The position numbers were made by a program, and so were the translations under genes. This document shows positions 1 to 8,006 of a stretch of 64,000 bases of DNA, one piece after another. The notes beneath the pieces are model-generated. The model saw only the letters and a program-made list of their open reading frames with translations. It was not told where the DNA came from and did not search any database. The DNA is from RYN-230 sp963851025 (GTDB taxonomy: Bacteria > Actinomycetota > Actinomycetes > Streptosporangiales > Streptosporangiaceae). Every line of letters begins with the position of its first letter. Within the stretch, counting starts at the first letter, position 1. The stretch lies in contig CAWKOA010000012.1 in NCBI GenBank assembly GCA_963851025.1, forward strand, positions 1 to 64,000. The letters run 5' to 3'.

Positions 1-66
1 GGCGCCGCGCGGGCTTCTTCACGCCGCGCGCGGGCCGGGCCCGGCGGCGGATGCTACGAATGGGCT

Positions 67-654
67 ATGAGGCTGTTCGTCGCGGTCGCCGTGCCGGAGC
101 ACGCGGCCGACGAGCTGGACGACGCGGTGGCCCCGCTGCGGCAGTCATGGCCCGGACTGCGCTGGACCGGCCGCGATGCGTGGCACGTCACGCTGGCGTT
201 CCTCGGCGAGGTGAACGAGACGGTCAGCGCCCGGCTGGTGCCCCGGCTGGAGCGCGCCGCGGCCCGCCATCCCTGCCTTCCGGTCTGCCTGGGCGGGGCG
301 GGCGCCTTCCCCGGCGCCGCCCGGGCCCGGGTGCTGTGGACCGGGGTGCAGGGCGAGCCGCGCGGGCTCGCCGCCCTGGCCGCGTCGGTGGCGGCCGGAG
401 CGAGGCGGGCCGGCGCGCCCCCGGCGGAGGAGGGCAGGCGCTTCCAGCCGCACCTGACCCTGGCCCGGTGCCGGGAGCCGGTGGACGCCCGGCCGCTGGT
501 GGACCGCCTGTCCGGCTACGCCGGCACGCCGTGGACCGCGGGGGAGATCTACCTGATCCGCAGCCACCTGCCCGGCGGCCGCCCGCACGACCGGCCGCGG
601 TACGAGACCCTCGGCTGCTGGCCGCTGCGCGTATCCGCGGTGCCCGGGACGTAG
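67..654 (+). CDS. thpR: RNA 2',3'-cyclic phosphodiesterase
   Basis: A 195-residue two-histidine (2H) phosphoesterase of the ThpR/LigT family, expected to hydrolyse 2',3'-cyclic phosphate ends on RNA. Both catalytic signatures are visible: HVT at residues 40-42, followed by the usual LAFLG, and HLT at 129-131 in QPHLTLARC. The length is normal for the family. Translation starts at an ATG in AATGGGCTATGAGG context with no strong ribosome site. A 27-codon membrane peptide gene follows on the same strand. The family assignment is secure; the physiological substrate is not known for this family. Confidence 0.9.
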   Translation: MRLFVAVAVPEHAADELDDAVAPLRQSWPGLRWTGRDAWHVTLAFLGEVNETVSARLVPRLERAAARHPCLPVCLGGAGAFPGAARARVLWTGVQGEPRGLAALAASVAAGARRAGAPPAEEGRRFQPHLTLARCREPVDARPLVDRLSGYAGTPWTAGEIYLIRSHLPGGRPHDRPRYETLGCWPLRVSAVPGT

Positions 655-707
655 GGGTCCGGGACATAGCACCCAGGATCTACTGACCTGGGCATAGGCT
701 GCCTGAT

Positions 708-791
708 GTGAACCGCACAACCCGCTGGCTGCTCCCGCTGGTGCTCGCGATCCTGGTGGCAGGCGCGCTCATCGGCGCGGCCGTGCGCTAA
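708..791 (+). CDS. Tiny single-pass membrane peptide (27 aa)
   Basis: A GTG-started frame of 27 residues, beginning MNRTTRWLLPLVLAIL and ending GAAVR. A short basic N-terminus is followed by about 18 hydrophobic residues, so it would be a single transmembrane peptide with the N-terminus inside. It lies 53 bases after thpR and just before a hairpin, which fits a short transcription unit. From memory, similar short membrane peptides sit beside serC in other actinomycetes, but I cannot check that. No function is suggested. Confidence 0.5.
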   Translation: MNRTTRWLLPLVLAILVAGALIGAAVR

Positions 792-803
792 GGCCGGGCT
801 GGA

Positions 804-860
804 GCGTGTCCCGCAGGACACGCGGCGGGACTTCAGGGCGTGTCCCGTAAGGCACGCGGC
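804..860. terminator. Hairpin terminator between converging genes
   Basis: A perfect 8-bp stem (GCGTGTCC / GGACACGC, loop CGCA) at 804-823 is followed by an imperfect second copy of the same arm at 838-857 (GCGTGTCC ... GGCACGC). It lies between the rightward thpR/peptide unit and leftward serC, so it could end transcription from both sides. There is no U-tract, as is common in high-GC actinomycetes. Confidence 0.6.
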
Positions 861-864
861 AGAG

Positions 865-1983
865 TCAGAGCCGCTCGATGACGTAGTCGATGCAGGCGGT
901 CAGCGCCTCCACGTCGGCCGGGTCCACCGCGGGGAACATCCCGATCCGCAGCTGGTTGCGGCCCAGCTTGCGGTACGGCTCGGTGTCCACGATCCCGTTG
1001 GCCCGCAGCGCCGCCGCCACGGCCGCAGCGTCGACGCTCCCGGTGAAGTCGATGGTGCCGACGACCTGGGACCGCTGCGCCGGGTCGGTGACGAACGGGG
1101 TGGCGTAGGGCGCCTTCTCGGCCCAGGTGTACAGCCGCGAGGAGGAGTCGGCGGTGCGCTCCACCGCCCAGCCGAGACCGCCCTGGCCGAGCATCCATTC
1201 CACCTGGTCGGCCAGCAGCAGCAGGGTCGCCACCGACGGGGTGTTGTACGTCTGCTGCTTGGCGGAGTTGTCGATGGCCACCGGCAGCGAGAAGAACTCG
1301 GGGATGTACCGGCCGCTGGCCGCGATCTCCGCGGCCCGGTCCAGGGCGGCCGGCGACATCAGCGCGAGCCACAGGCCGCCGTCGGAGCCGAAGCACTTCT
1401 GCGGCGCGAAGTAGTACACGTCGCACTCGCTCACGTCCACCGGCAGCCCGCCCGCGCCGCTCGTGGCGTCCACGAGGACCAGCGCGCCCGGGTCGGAGCC
1501 GGGGACCCGGCGGACGGGCATGGCCACGCCGGTCGAGGTCTCGTTGTGGGTCAGCGCGTAGGTGTCCACCCCGGTCTCACCGCGCGGCACCGGGTGGCTG
1601 CCCGGGGGCGAGGCGATGACCGTGGGGTCATCCAGCCAGGGGGCCGCCTGGGCGGCCTTGCTGAACTTCGCGGAGAACTCGCCGAACGTCAGGTGCTGTG
1701 ACTTCTGCCGGATCAGCCCGAACGCGGCGATCTCCCAGAAGGCCGTGGACCCGCCGTTGCCCAGCACGACCTGGTACCCCTCCGGCACCGCGAACAGCTC
1801 GGCCAGGCCCTCCCGGGCCCGGCGGACCAGCGAGCGGACCGGGGCCTGGCGGTGCGAGGTGCCCAGGTAACTGGCGGACGAGGCGGCGAGCGCCGTGAGC
1901 TGCTCGGGACGGATCTTGGAAGGCCCGCAGCCGAAACGTCCGTCGGCCGGCTTGAGGCCCGCGGGAATCGCGATGTCGGTCAC
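865..1983 (-). CDS. serC: Phosphoserine aminotransferase
   Basis: A 372-residue class-V, PLP-dependent aminotransferase that converts 3-phosphohydroxypyruvate to phosphoserine using glutamate (second step of serine synthesis; also used in PLP synthesis). The substrate loop GRFGCGPSKIR is near residue 16. The PLP lysine is K196 in APQKCFGSDGG, and the preceding DATSGAGG carries the PLP-contacting aspartate. Length and motifs match the actinobacterial SerC branch. The start is GTG at 1983. The gene runs leftward into a shared hairpin. Confidence 0.95.
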   Translation of the reverse strand: MTDIAIPAGLKPADGRFGCGPSKIRPEQLTALAASSASYLGTSHRQAPVRSLVRRAREGLAELFAVPEGYQVVLGNGGSTAFWEIAAFGLIRQKSQHLTFGEFSAKFSKAAQAAPWLDDPTVIASPPGSHPVPRGETGVDTYALTHNETSTGVAMPVRRVPGSDPGALVLVDATSGAGGLPVDVSECDVYYFAPQKCFGSDGGLWLALMSPAALDRAAEIAASGRYIPEFFSLPVAIDNSAKQQTYNTPSVATLLLLADQVEWMLGQGGLGWAVERTADSSSRLYTWAEKAPYATPFVTDPAQRSQVVGTIDFTGSVDAAAVAAALRANGIVDTEPYRKLGRNQLRIGMFPAVDPADVEALTACIDYVIERL

Positions 1984-2044
1984 GTTCCCAGCCTATCCAG
2001 GCCGGGGGAGCGGGCTGGCTGGCTCCGGCCCGCCCCCGGAACCG

Positions 2045-3151
2045 TCAGACCTCGCCCAGGACCTGGTCCGCGCCGGGGACGTCGCTGACCGGGCGGGACG
2101 GCGGGCCGACGTACCGGGCGCTGGGCCGGACCAGCCGGCCGGTCTGCTTCTGCTCCAGGATGTGCGCCGCCCAGCCCGCGGTCCGCGCGCAGGTGAACAT
2201 GGACGTGAACATGTGCGGCGGGACCTCCGCGAAGTCCAGCATGATGGCCGCCCAGAACTCCACGTTCGTGGCCAGCACCCGGTCCGGCCGGCGCGCGTGC
2301 AGCTCGTTCAGGGCCGCCTCTTCCAGGGCCTCGGCCACCTCGGCGCGGGGTGCTCCCAGTTCCTTGGCCGTCCGCCGCAGCACCCGCGCCCGCGGGTCCT
2401 CAGCGCGGTACACCCGGTGCCCGAAGCCCATCAGCCGGTCCCCGCGGTCCAGGGAGGCCTTGACGAACTTGACCGCGTCGCCGGTCCGCTCGACTTCCTC
2501 GATCATGGACAGCACCCGCGCGGGCGCGCCGCCGTGCAGCGGCCCGGACATGGCGCCGACCGCGCCGGACAGGGACGCGGCCACGTCAGCGCCGGTCGAC
2601 GCGATCACCCGGGCGGTGAACGTCGAGGCGTTCATGCCGTGCTCGGCGGCGGAGGTCCAGTACGCGTCAACGGCCTTGACGTGCCGCGGGTCGGGGTCGC
2701 CCCGCCAGCGGATCATGAACCGCTCGACGATATTGCGCGCCTCATCGATCCGCTCCTGCGGGACGGGCGGCAGCCCGGGGCCGCGGGCGGACTGGGCCAC
2801 GAACGACAGGGCCATCACGGAGGCGCGGGCCAGGTCGTCACGGGCCTGCTCGTCGTCGATGTCCAGGAGCTGGCGCATGCCCCAGGCGGGGGCCAGCATG
2901 GCCAGCGCGCTCTGCACGTCCACCCGGATGTCGCCGGAGTGCACCGGGATCGGGTACGGCTCGGCCGGGGGCAGGCCCGGGGCGAACTTGTTGTCCACCA
3001 GCAGGCCCCACACGTGGCCGAACGACACGCGGCCCACGAGTTCCTCGATGTCCACGCCCCGGTAGCGGAGAGCCCCGCCCTCCCGGTCCGGCTCGGCGAT
3101 CGTTGTCTCGAAGGCTACGACGCCTTCGAGCCCAGGCACGAAATCGGACAT
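2045..3151 (-). CDS. Citrate synthase, type 2 (CitA-like)
   Basis: A 368-residue citrate synthase condensing oxaloacetate and acetyl-CoA. The active-site histidines are visible: H171 in AAEHGMNAS, H206 in GPLHGGAP and H245 in GFGHRVYR. At the position of the usual catalytic aspartate (NVDFYSG in E. coli GltA) this protein reads NVEFWAA, with E298. I recall glutamate here in other actinobacterial CitA proteins. The C-terminal arginines are present in LVRPSARYVGP. The ATG at 3151 has GGAGG eight bases upstream. It is shorter than GltA and may be a second, possibly 2-methylcitrate-capable isozyme. Confidence 0.93.
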   Translation of the reverse strand: MSDFVPGLEGVVAFETTIAEPDREGGALRYRGVDIEELVGRVSFGHVWGLLVDNKFAPGLPPAEPYPIPVHSGDIRVDVQSALAMLAPAWGMRQLLDIDDEQARDDLARASVMALSFVAQSARGPGLPPVPQERIDEARNIVERFMIRWRGDPDPRHVKAVDAYWTSAAEHGMNASTFTARVIASTGADVAASLSGAVGAMSGPLHGGAPARVLSMIEEVERTGDAVKFVKASLDRGDRLMGFGHRVYRAEDPRARVLRRTAKELGAPRAEVAEALEEAALNELHARRPDRVLATNVEFWAAIMLDFAEVPPHMFTSMFTCARTAGWAAHILEQKQTGRLVRPSARYVGPPSRPVSDVPGADQVLGEV

Positions 3152-3348
3152 GTGCTGGTCCTCCGTGGTCCTCGTGTGTCCTCGTGAGCTGCGTGGAGCG
3201 GGTACCTGCCGGGCTGGGGTGCGTCCCGGCGGCGGCTGTTCGTGTCAGCCGGGTTAATTCAACCCTGCTGGCACAATAATCCGGTAGATCGGCAGACCGT
3301 GACACTGGGCACGCTGGAGGGGGTTCCCGCCAGGCCGGGCGGGTGTGT

Positions 3349-3982
3349 GTGAGGATCATTCCCGTGGAACCGTCCCGTCATCCTCTCGATGAGGCCGAGG
3401 CCCCGGCCGACCCGGTGGTGCTGTTCGCCCGCTGGATGGACGATGTGGTCAGCGCCGGCCTGCCCGAGCCCACGGCCATGGTGCTGGCCACGGTCTCCCC
3501 GGCCGGCCGGCCCCGCGGGCCGTACCGTGCTGCTGAAGGAGTACGGCCCGCCGGGCTTCGTTTTCTATACCAACCGGAGTTCAGCCAAGGGACAGCACCT
3601 GGCGGCGAATCCTTATGCCTGCCTGGTCTTTCCCTGGCATCCCATCCAGCGGCAGGTGATCATCGAGGGAGCGGTGGAGACCCTGTCCACCGGGGAGAGC
3701 GAGCCCTATTTCCGCTCCCGGCCGCGCGGCTCGCAGGTCGGCGCCTGGGCCAGCCGGCAGTCGTCCGTGCTGGCGTCCCGCGCGGAACTGGAAGAGCGCT
3801 ACCAGGAGCTGGACGAGCGGTGGCCGGAGGGGACGGCCGTGCCGATGCCGGACTTCTGGGGCGGCTACCGCGTGGTGCCGGAAGTCATGGAGTTCTGGGC
3901 GGGGCGGCCGAGCCGCCTGCACGACCGGCTCCGCTACCGCCGCGAGGGCCAGGGCTGGGTGCGCGAGCGCCTCGCGCCGTAG
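3349..3982 (+). pseudogene. pdxH: Pyridoxamine 5'-phosphate oxidase, frameshifted
   Basis: FMN-dependent oxidase making PLP from PNP/PMP. The N-terminal part (DPVVLFARWMDDVV ... ATVSPAGRP) is in one frame. From RTVLLKEYGPPGFVFYTN onward the protein continues in the +1 frame to the canonical end (SRLHDRLRYRREGQG, ending RERLAP). One extra base between about 3507 and 3523 accounts for this. Both halves are well conserved with no other defect, so the lesion is either very recent or a sequencing error. Start candidates are GTG at 3343, 3349 or 3364. The gene follows divergent citrate synthase. Confidence 0.85.
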
Positions 3983-4078
3983 GCGCCTGGCCAGCAGGGT
4001 GCCGTAGGCGCCCGGCCAACGGGGTGGCGGTGCGGCCGAGCCGGCATAGCATCAGGTGAGGAGGGAGGCCTGGAGACG

Positions 4079-4792
4079 GTGCATGGGCTCATCGACACCA
4101 CCGAGATGTACCTCCGCACGATCTTCGAACTGGAAGAGGAGGGCATCGTCCCGCTGCGCGCGCGCATCGCCGAGCGGCTGTCGCAGAGCGGGCCGACGGT
4201 CAGCCAGACCGTGGCGAGGATGGAGCGGGACGGGCTGGTCAAGGTGGAGGGCGACCGGCAGCTCGCCCTGACTCCCGCGGGCGCGACGCTGGCCATGCGG
4301 GTCATGCGCAAGCACCGCCTGGCCGAGTGCCTGCTGGTCGGGGTCATCGGCCTGCCCTGGGAAGAGGTGCACGTCGAGGCCTGCCGCTGGGAGCACGTGA
4401 TCTCGGAGAACGTCGAGCGCAGGCTGGTGGAACTGCTCGACTACCCGGTCGCCTGCCCGCACGGCAACATCATCCCCGGGCTGGATGAGCTGGGGGTGCC
4501 GCCGGACGCGCGGCAGCGGGCCGTGGCCGCCCTCGAAGAACAGGCGGAGTCCATGACGGCGGTTGCGGCGAAGCTCGCGGCCCCGGTTACGGTCCTGCGG
4601 ATCAGCGAACAAGTCCAAAGCGACCCTTCCCTGATGCTTAAACTCAAGCGGATCGGGATACAACCCGGACGCGAGGTCACGCTCGCGGTGAGCGACGAGG
4701 GTGTGCGGGTGACCAGTGAGGACAGGGTCGGCAGTGTCACGGCGGAGTTGCCCCGCCTGGTGGCCGCCCATGTCTTCGTCGCCCGGCGGTGA
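4079..4792 (+). CDS. DtxR/IdeR-family metal-dependent repressor
   Basis: A 237-residue iron(II)- or manganese-dependent transcriptional repressor. Residues 1-65 are the winged helix (RLSQSGPTVSQTVARME recognition region), then a dimerisation/metal domain, then a C-terminal SH3-like domain (about 165-237). The metal ligands known from DtxR/IdeR fall at the same numbers: M10, C102, E105 and H106 for one site; H79, E83 and H98 for the other; E177 and Q180 are candidates from the SH3 domain. The GTG start at 4079 is best because it places M10 correctly. Its stop overlaps the next gene's start (GTGA at 4789-4792), implying translational coupling to a phosphatase. Confidence 0.9.
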   Translation: MHGLIDTTEMYLRTIFELEEEGIVPLRARIAERLSQSGPTVSQTVARMERDGLVKVEGDRQLALTPAGATLAMRVMRKHRLAECLLVGVIGLPWEEVHVEACRWEHVISENVERRLVELLDYPVACPHGNIIPGLDELGVPPDARQRAVAALEEQAESMTAVAAKLAAPVTVLRISEQVQSDPSLMLKLKRIGIQPGREVTLAVSDEGVRVTSEDRVGSVTAELPRLVAAHVFVARR

Positions 4793-7065
4793 CGGTGCCC
4801 CCCGTGAGTGAGCGGGCCGCCGACACCGGCTACGAGTCCTACCTGCCGGCGCAGACCATCCTGGCCCAGATCTCCGCCGCCGTGGTGGTCACCGACCGGC
4901 AGGGCAACCTCCTCTACGCCAACCCGTTCGCGGCCGCGCTGTTCGGATTCCCGGACGGCGGCAAGCTGCTCGGCCGCCCGGTCCTGTCCCTGGCGTTCAC
5001 CGGCGGTGACGCGGGGAAGGCCGCCGAGCTGGCCAAGCAGGTGCTGCGCGGGCGCGGCGGGGACGGGACGTTCGCGGTCATCCGGGGCGACGGCTCACGC
5101 GTGTTCGTCCGCGCCCAGGCCATGCCGCTGCGCCACCCCTCCGGCTCGGTCGACGGCATCGTGATCCTGGCCCGTGAGGCCAGCCGGCGCAGCAGCCGCC
5201 GGGAGCGTGACCGGGTCACGCTGCTCGAGCGGATCGGTGAGCAGCTGGCCGGGTCGCTGGAGTTCGGCACGACCCTGCGGCACGTGGCGGAGACCCTGGT
5301 GCCGCAGTTCGCCGACCACTGCATCATCGACCTGTTCCAGGGCGACAAGCTGATCCGCCGGGCCCAGATGAACGCGGCTGGCTGGACCCCGCCGCCCGGA
5401 AGCTGGGCCCCGGTCGGCGACCCGATCTGGTATCCCGAGGGCCATTTCTGCCAGCAGGCCATGACCCGCCTGGAAGCGGTGGTGCTGGAGAACCTCGACG
5501 AGGTGCAGCCGCCGCGGGCCCCCAGCCAGACCAGCCTGGAGGCCGCCGAGGAGATCGGCCTACGCTCGGTCGTGGCCGCGCCGCTGATCGCCCGGGGTGA
5601 GCTGCTCGGCGTGATCAGTCTCGCGCTGTCCGGGCTGACCAGGCGGCACGAGCAGTACTACGACGCGGACGACCGCGACTTCCTCAGCGCGGTGGCCAGC
5701 CGGGTGGCCGTGGCCATCGACAACGCCCTGCTGTTCGAGGCGGAGCGGCGGACCGCGCTGGCCTTCCAGACCAGCCTGCTGCCCCAGCAGCTGCCCACCA
5801 TCGACGGGCTGGAGGTGGCCTGCCGGTACGTGCCCGCCAAGCCGCTGATCACGCACGGCCAGGGCATCCAGACGCAGGTCGGCGGCGACTGGTACGACAT
5901 CATCCCGCTGTCCGCGGGCCGGGTCGGGATCGTCATCGGGGACGTCGAGGGCCGCGGCGCCCGGGCGGCCGCGGTCATGGGCCAGCTCCGTGCCGCGCTG
6001 CGCGCCTTCGCCCAGGACGACAAGCCGCCCGCCGAGATCCTGCGCAAGCTCGACGAGTGGTGCCGCACGCTCAGCGCGGGCAAAGGCCACGCCGACGACC
6101 CCGGGGCGGCCGACCCGCCCACGGTCAGCTGCACCTACCTGGTGTACGACGCGTGGTCCCGCACGCTGCAGTTCGCCAACGCGGGCCACGACGCGCCGCT
6201 GCTCATCGTCGGCGGCGAGGTCGGCGAGCTGGAGATGGAGCACAAGGGCGTGCTGCTCGGGGTGCGCGGCAAGGGCGTGCCCGCGCTGCCGACGTACCGG
6301 GAGGAGACCCGTTACCTGCCGGCCGGGTCGGGCCTGGTGCTCTACACCGACGGGCTCACCGACCGGCGGCACCGTCCCGACGGCACCGGAACCTATTCCG
6401 AGGACGACGCCCGGCTGATGCTGCACCAGGCGGTGCGCCGGGTCGCGCACGGCGACGTCGAGCTCATCGCGCAGGCCGCGCAGGAAGCCGTGCCGGGGGA
6501 TATCGACGACGACATGGCCATCGTCGCGATCCGCACGTCACCGGTCGACCTGGCTTCGTGGGACTGCACCTTCCCGGCCGAGCCGATCAAGGTCTCCGAG
6601 GCCCGGCGGCTGGCCGAGGCCACGTTCCGGTCCTGGGGCATGGAAAGCGAGCAGGTCGAGCTGACCTGCCTGCTGGTGTCCGAGGTGGTCACCAACGTGG
6701 TGCTGCACACGGCCGCGTCGCGCGCCCCCCGCCGGGCCCTGACCCTGGAAGTGGCCGGCGCCGCCGTCCAGCGGCCGCCCGGGCTGGTCGCCGGCTGGGC
6801 CCCGGTCCCGTTCAGCGACGAGGGCGCGGCCGACGCGGGCAAGACGTTCACGCTGCGGCTGCGCCGCGGCGGCGAGGCGGTGTGGGTCGAGGTGTTCGAC
6901 AACGACCTGCGGCTGCCGCGGATCCGCAGCGCGGGGGAGACCGACGAGGGCGGCCGCGGGCTCTATCTCGTCGATCAGCTGGCTACCCGGTGGGGGTCAC
7001 GGCCGACCCGGGACGGCAAGGCGGTCTGGTTCGAGATGCCGCTGCGCCGCGACCCGGTGGGCTGA
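4789..7065 (+). CDS. PAS-GAF-SpoIIE phosphatase with HATPase domain
   Basis: A 758-residue multidomain signalling protein without membrane segments. A PAS domain lies at about 20-130 (VVVTDRQGNLLYANPFA), GAF at about 155-315, a PP2C/SpoIIE phosphatase at about 330-540, and a histidine-kinase-like ATPase of the anti-sigma type at about 575-750. Phosphatase metal aspartates are visible: D367 in GGDWYD, D385 in GDVEGRG and D521 in YTDGL. The ATPase N-box (VSEVVTNVVLHT) and G-box (DEGGRGLYLVDQLA) are intact. Such proteins usually control partner-switching of sigma factors by dephosphorylating an anti-anti-sigma factor. Coupling to the DtxR-type repressor suggests metal or redox input (inference). 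Confidence 0.92.
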   Translation: MTVPPVSERAADTGYESYLPAQTILAQISAAVVVTDRQGNLLYANPFAAALFGFPDGGKLLGRPVLSLAFTGGDAGKAAELAKQVLRGRGGDGTFAVIRGDGSRVFVRAQAMPLRHPSGSVDGIVILAREASRRSSRRERDRVTLLERIGEQLAGSLEFGTTLRHVAETLVPQFADHCIIDLFQGDKLIRRAQMNAAGWTPPPGSWAPVGDPIWYPEGHFCQQAMTRLEAVVLENLDEVQPPRAPSQTSLEAAEEIGLRSVVAAPLIARGELLGVISLALSGLTRRHEQYYDADDRDFLSAVASRVAVAIDNALLFEAERRTALAFQTSLLPQQLPTIDGLEVACRYVPAKPLITHGQGIQTQVGGDWYDIIPLSAGRVGIVIGDVEGRGARAAAVMGQLRAALRAFAQDDKPPAEILRKLDEWCRTLSAGKGHADDPGAADPPTVSCTYLVYDAWSRTLQFANAGHDAPLLIVGGEVGELEMEHKGVLLGVRGKGVPALPTYREETRYLPAGSGLVLYTDGLTDRRHRPDGTGTYSEDDARLMLHQAVRRVAHGDVELIAQAAQEAVPGDIDDDMAIVAIRTSPVDLASWDCTFPAEPIKVSEARRLAEATFRSWGMESEQVELTCLLVSEVVTNVVLHTAASRAPRRALTLEVAGAAVQRPPGLVAGWAPVPFSDEGAADAGKTFTLRLRRGGEAVWVEVFDNDLRLPRIRSAGETDEGGRGLYLVDQLATRWGSRPTRDGKAVWFEMPLRRDPVG

Positions 7066-7080
7066 CCCCGCCCGCCACGG

Positions 7081-7248
7081 TCAGTGGGTCTGGGTGACCC
7101 ACAGGATGAGCACGAGGAAAATGGTCACCAGCATGCCGGTGATCCAGGTCTGCCGGGTGGAGCCTATGCCCATCCGGCGCCGCACCCTGGTCACGCCGAA
7201 CGTGATCAGGGCAGCGATCAGCACCAGCAGGATCACGCCGCTTGCCAT
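7081..7248 (-). CDS. Possible internal gene: 55-aa two-helix membrane protein
   Basis: This is an in-frame internal start within the MerR gene. The ATG at 7248 is preceded by GGAGG with a 5-base gap, a better ribosome site than most in the window. The product would be 55 residues starting MASGVILLVLIAALITFG, with two membrane helices separated by a basic loop (RVRRRMG). It may be an independent gene fused to MerR by loss of a stop codon, or an alternative translation product. The sequence alone cannot decide. Confidence 0.4.
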   Translation of the reverse strand: MASGVILLVLIAALITFGVTRVRRRMGIGSTRQTWITGMLVTIFLVLILWVTQTH

Positions 7249-7743
7249 CCCGGCCTCCACAGCTCGTAGTCCCGCGCCGGGCCGGGGGTCGCCCGGCCGG
7301 GGCGCTGGTAATGAGCATAAGGCCGGCCAGGCCACCGATCCGGTACGCAGATCGAGCAGATCCAGGCCCGCTGTCCCGTCGGGCTGATCCACGCACTCGC
7401 GGAGCTTGCGCAACACCGCTACCTGCCGGTCGAGCGCCTGGATCCGGTCCTCGACCAGCTGCGCGGCCCTGGCCCGCTGCCCGGGCGCTATCGTCCGGCC
7501 CAGCGCCAGCCGGGCCAGCGGTTTCACCTCTTCCAGCCGGAAGCCCAGGTCCTTGAGGGCCAGCGCGGTCTCGATGTAGCCGCAGTACTCACGCGGGTAC
7601 TTGCGGGTACCGCCGCTGGTCCGGCGCGGTTCGGGCAGGATCCCGAGTTCCTCGTAGTAGCGGATGGTCCGGCTGCTCACGCCCGCCGCCTTGGCCAGCT
7701 GGCCGATGCTGACCAGGCCCGCGACGTCGTCAATGGTGTCCAT
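7081..7743 (-). CDS. MerR regulator with C-terminal membrane tail
   Basis: A 220-residue frame. Residues 10-78 are a clear MerR DNA-binding domain (SIGQLAKAAGVSSRTIRYYE), followed by the expected coiled-coil dimerisation helix to about 125. There is no obvious cysteine cluster for metal binding apart from C56 and isolated later cysteines. After a Pro/Gly linker the last 55 residues form two hydrophobic helices (ILLVLIAALITFGVT; GMLVTIFLVLILWVT). A membrane tail is unusual for MerR. An internal ATG at 7248 with a strong GGAGG site could instead make the tail a separate small protein. The gene faces hsp20 across an AT-richer region. Confidence 0.8.
   Translation of the reverse strand: MDTIDDVAGLVSIGQLAKAAGVSSRTIRYYEELGILPEPRRTSGGTRKYPREYCGYIETALALKDLGFRLEEVKPLARLALGRTIAPGQRARAAQLVEDRIQALDRQVAVLRKLRECVDQPDGTAGLDLLDLRTGSVAWPALCSLPAPRPGDPRPGAGLRAVEAGMASGVILLVLIAALITFGVTRVRRRMGIGSTRQTWITGMLVTIFLVLILWVTQTH
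7084..7102. terminator. Possible bidirectional hairpin
   Basis: A perfect 7-bp inverted repeat, GTGGGTC / GACCCAC with loop TGGGT, lies just past the stop of the SpoIIE phosphatase gene. It overlaps the last codons of the converging MerR/membrane gene. Position and symmetry fit a shared terminator, but the stem is short. Confidence 0.35.
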
Positions 7744-7811
7744 GGTGCTGCGTTCCCCCGGGTCTGCCCCTCACGTGTGCCATCCCCTGGCCGCGCGTTC
7801 GGATGCACTCA

Positions 7812-7979
7812 GTAATCAGTAATCACGGATAGTAGCGATTACCGCTCGCCGTGACGGCGATTCGCAGGTCAAGCACGTGGCGACAGGAGCAGGCCGGGTT
7901 CAGGCTGGCAGAAATATTCAACTCAAGTTCTAAGTTTGCTGTAATCAGAAGATGCAGTAATCTGGACTCAGAGATGAGT
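7812..7979. promoter_or_regulatory. Control region between merR and hsp20
   Basis: This divergent intergenic region is AT-rich for the window. GTAATC occurs four times on the + strand (7812-7817, 7819-7824, 7941-7946, 7957-7962) and once inverted as GATTAC (7837-7842). A perfect inverted repeat ACTCA-GAGA-TGAGT lies at 7966-7979, about 28 bases before the hsp20 start. A half-site ACTCAAG, as in the HspR-associated HAIR element, is at 7921-7927, but no matching CTTGAGT partner is present. These are candidate operators for one or both neighbouring MerR-type proteins. Confidence 0.45.
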
Positions 7980-8006
7980 TCATGTTCTTACCCGGAGGCG
8001 AGCTTT

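Noticed and set aside
3343..4059. Single continuous frame covering pdxH
   Set aside because: Only its first 60 or so residues match PdxH; the rest is out-of-frame sequence, so the gene is better described as frameshifted.
4000..4078. DtxR/IdeR iron box
   Set aside because: I looked for the 19-bp palindromic iron box upstream of the repressor and elsewhere and saw no convincing match.
7861..8006. Longer hsp20 start upstream of 8007
   Set aside because: The extension has no ribosome site, unusual composition, and covers the operator-like repeats; ATG 8007 has GGAGG.
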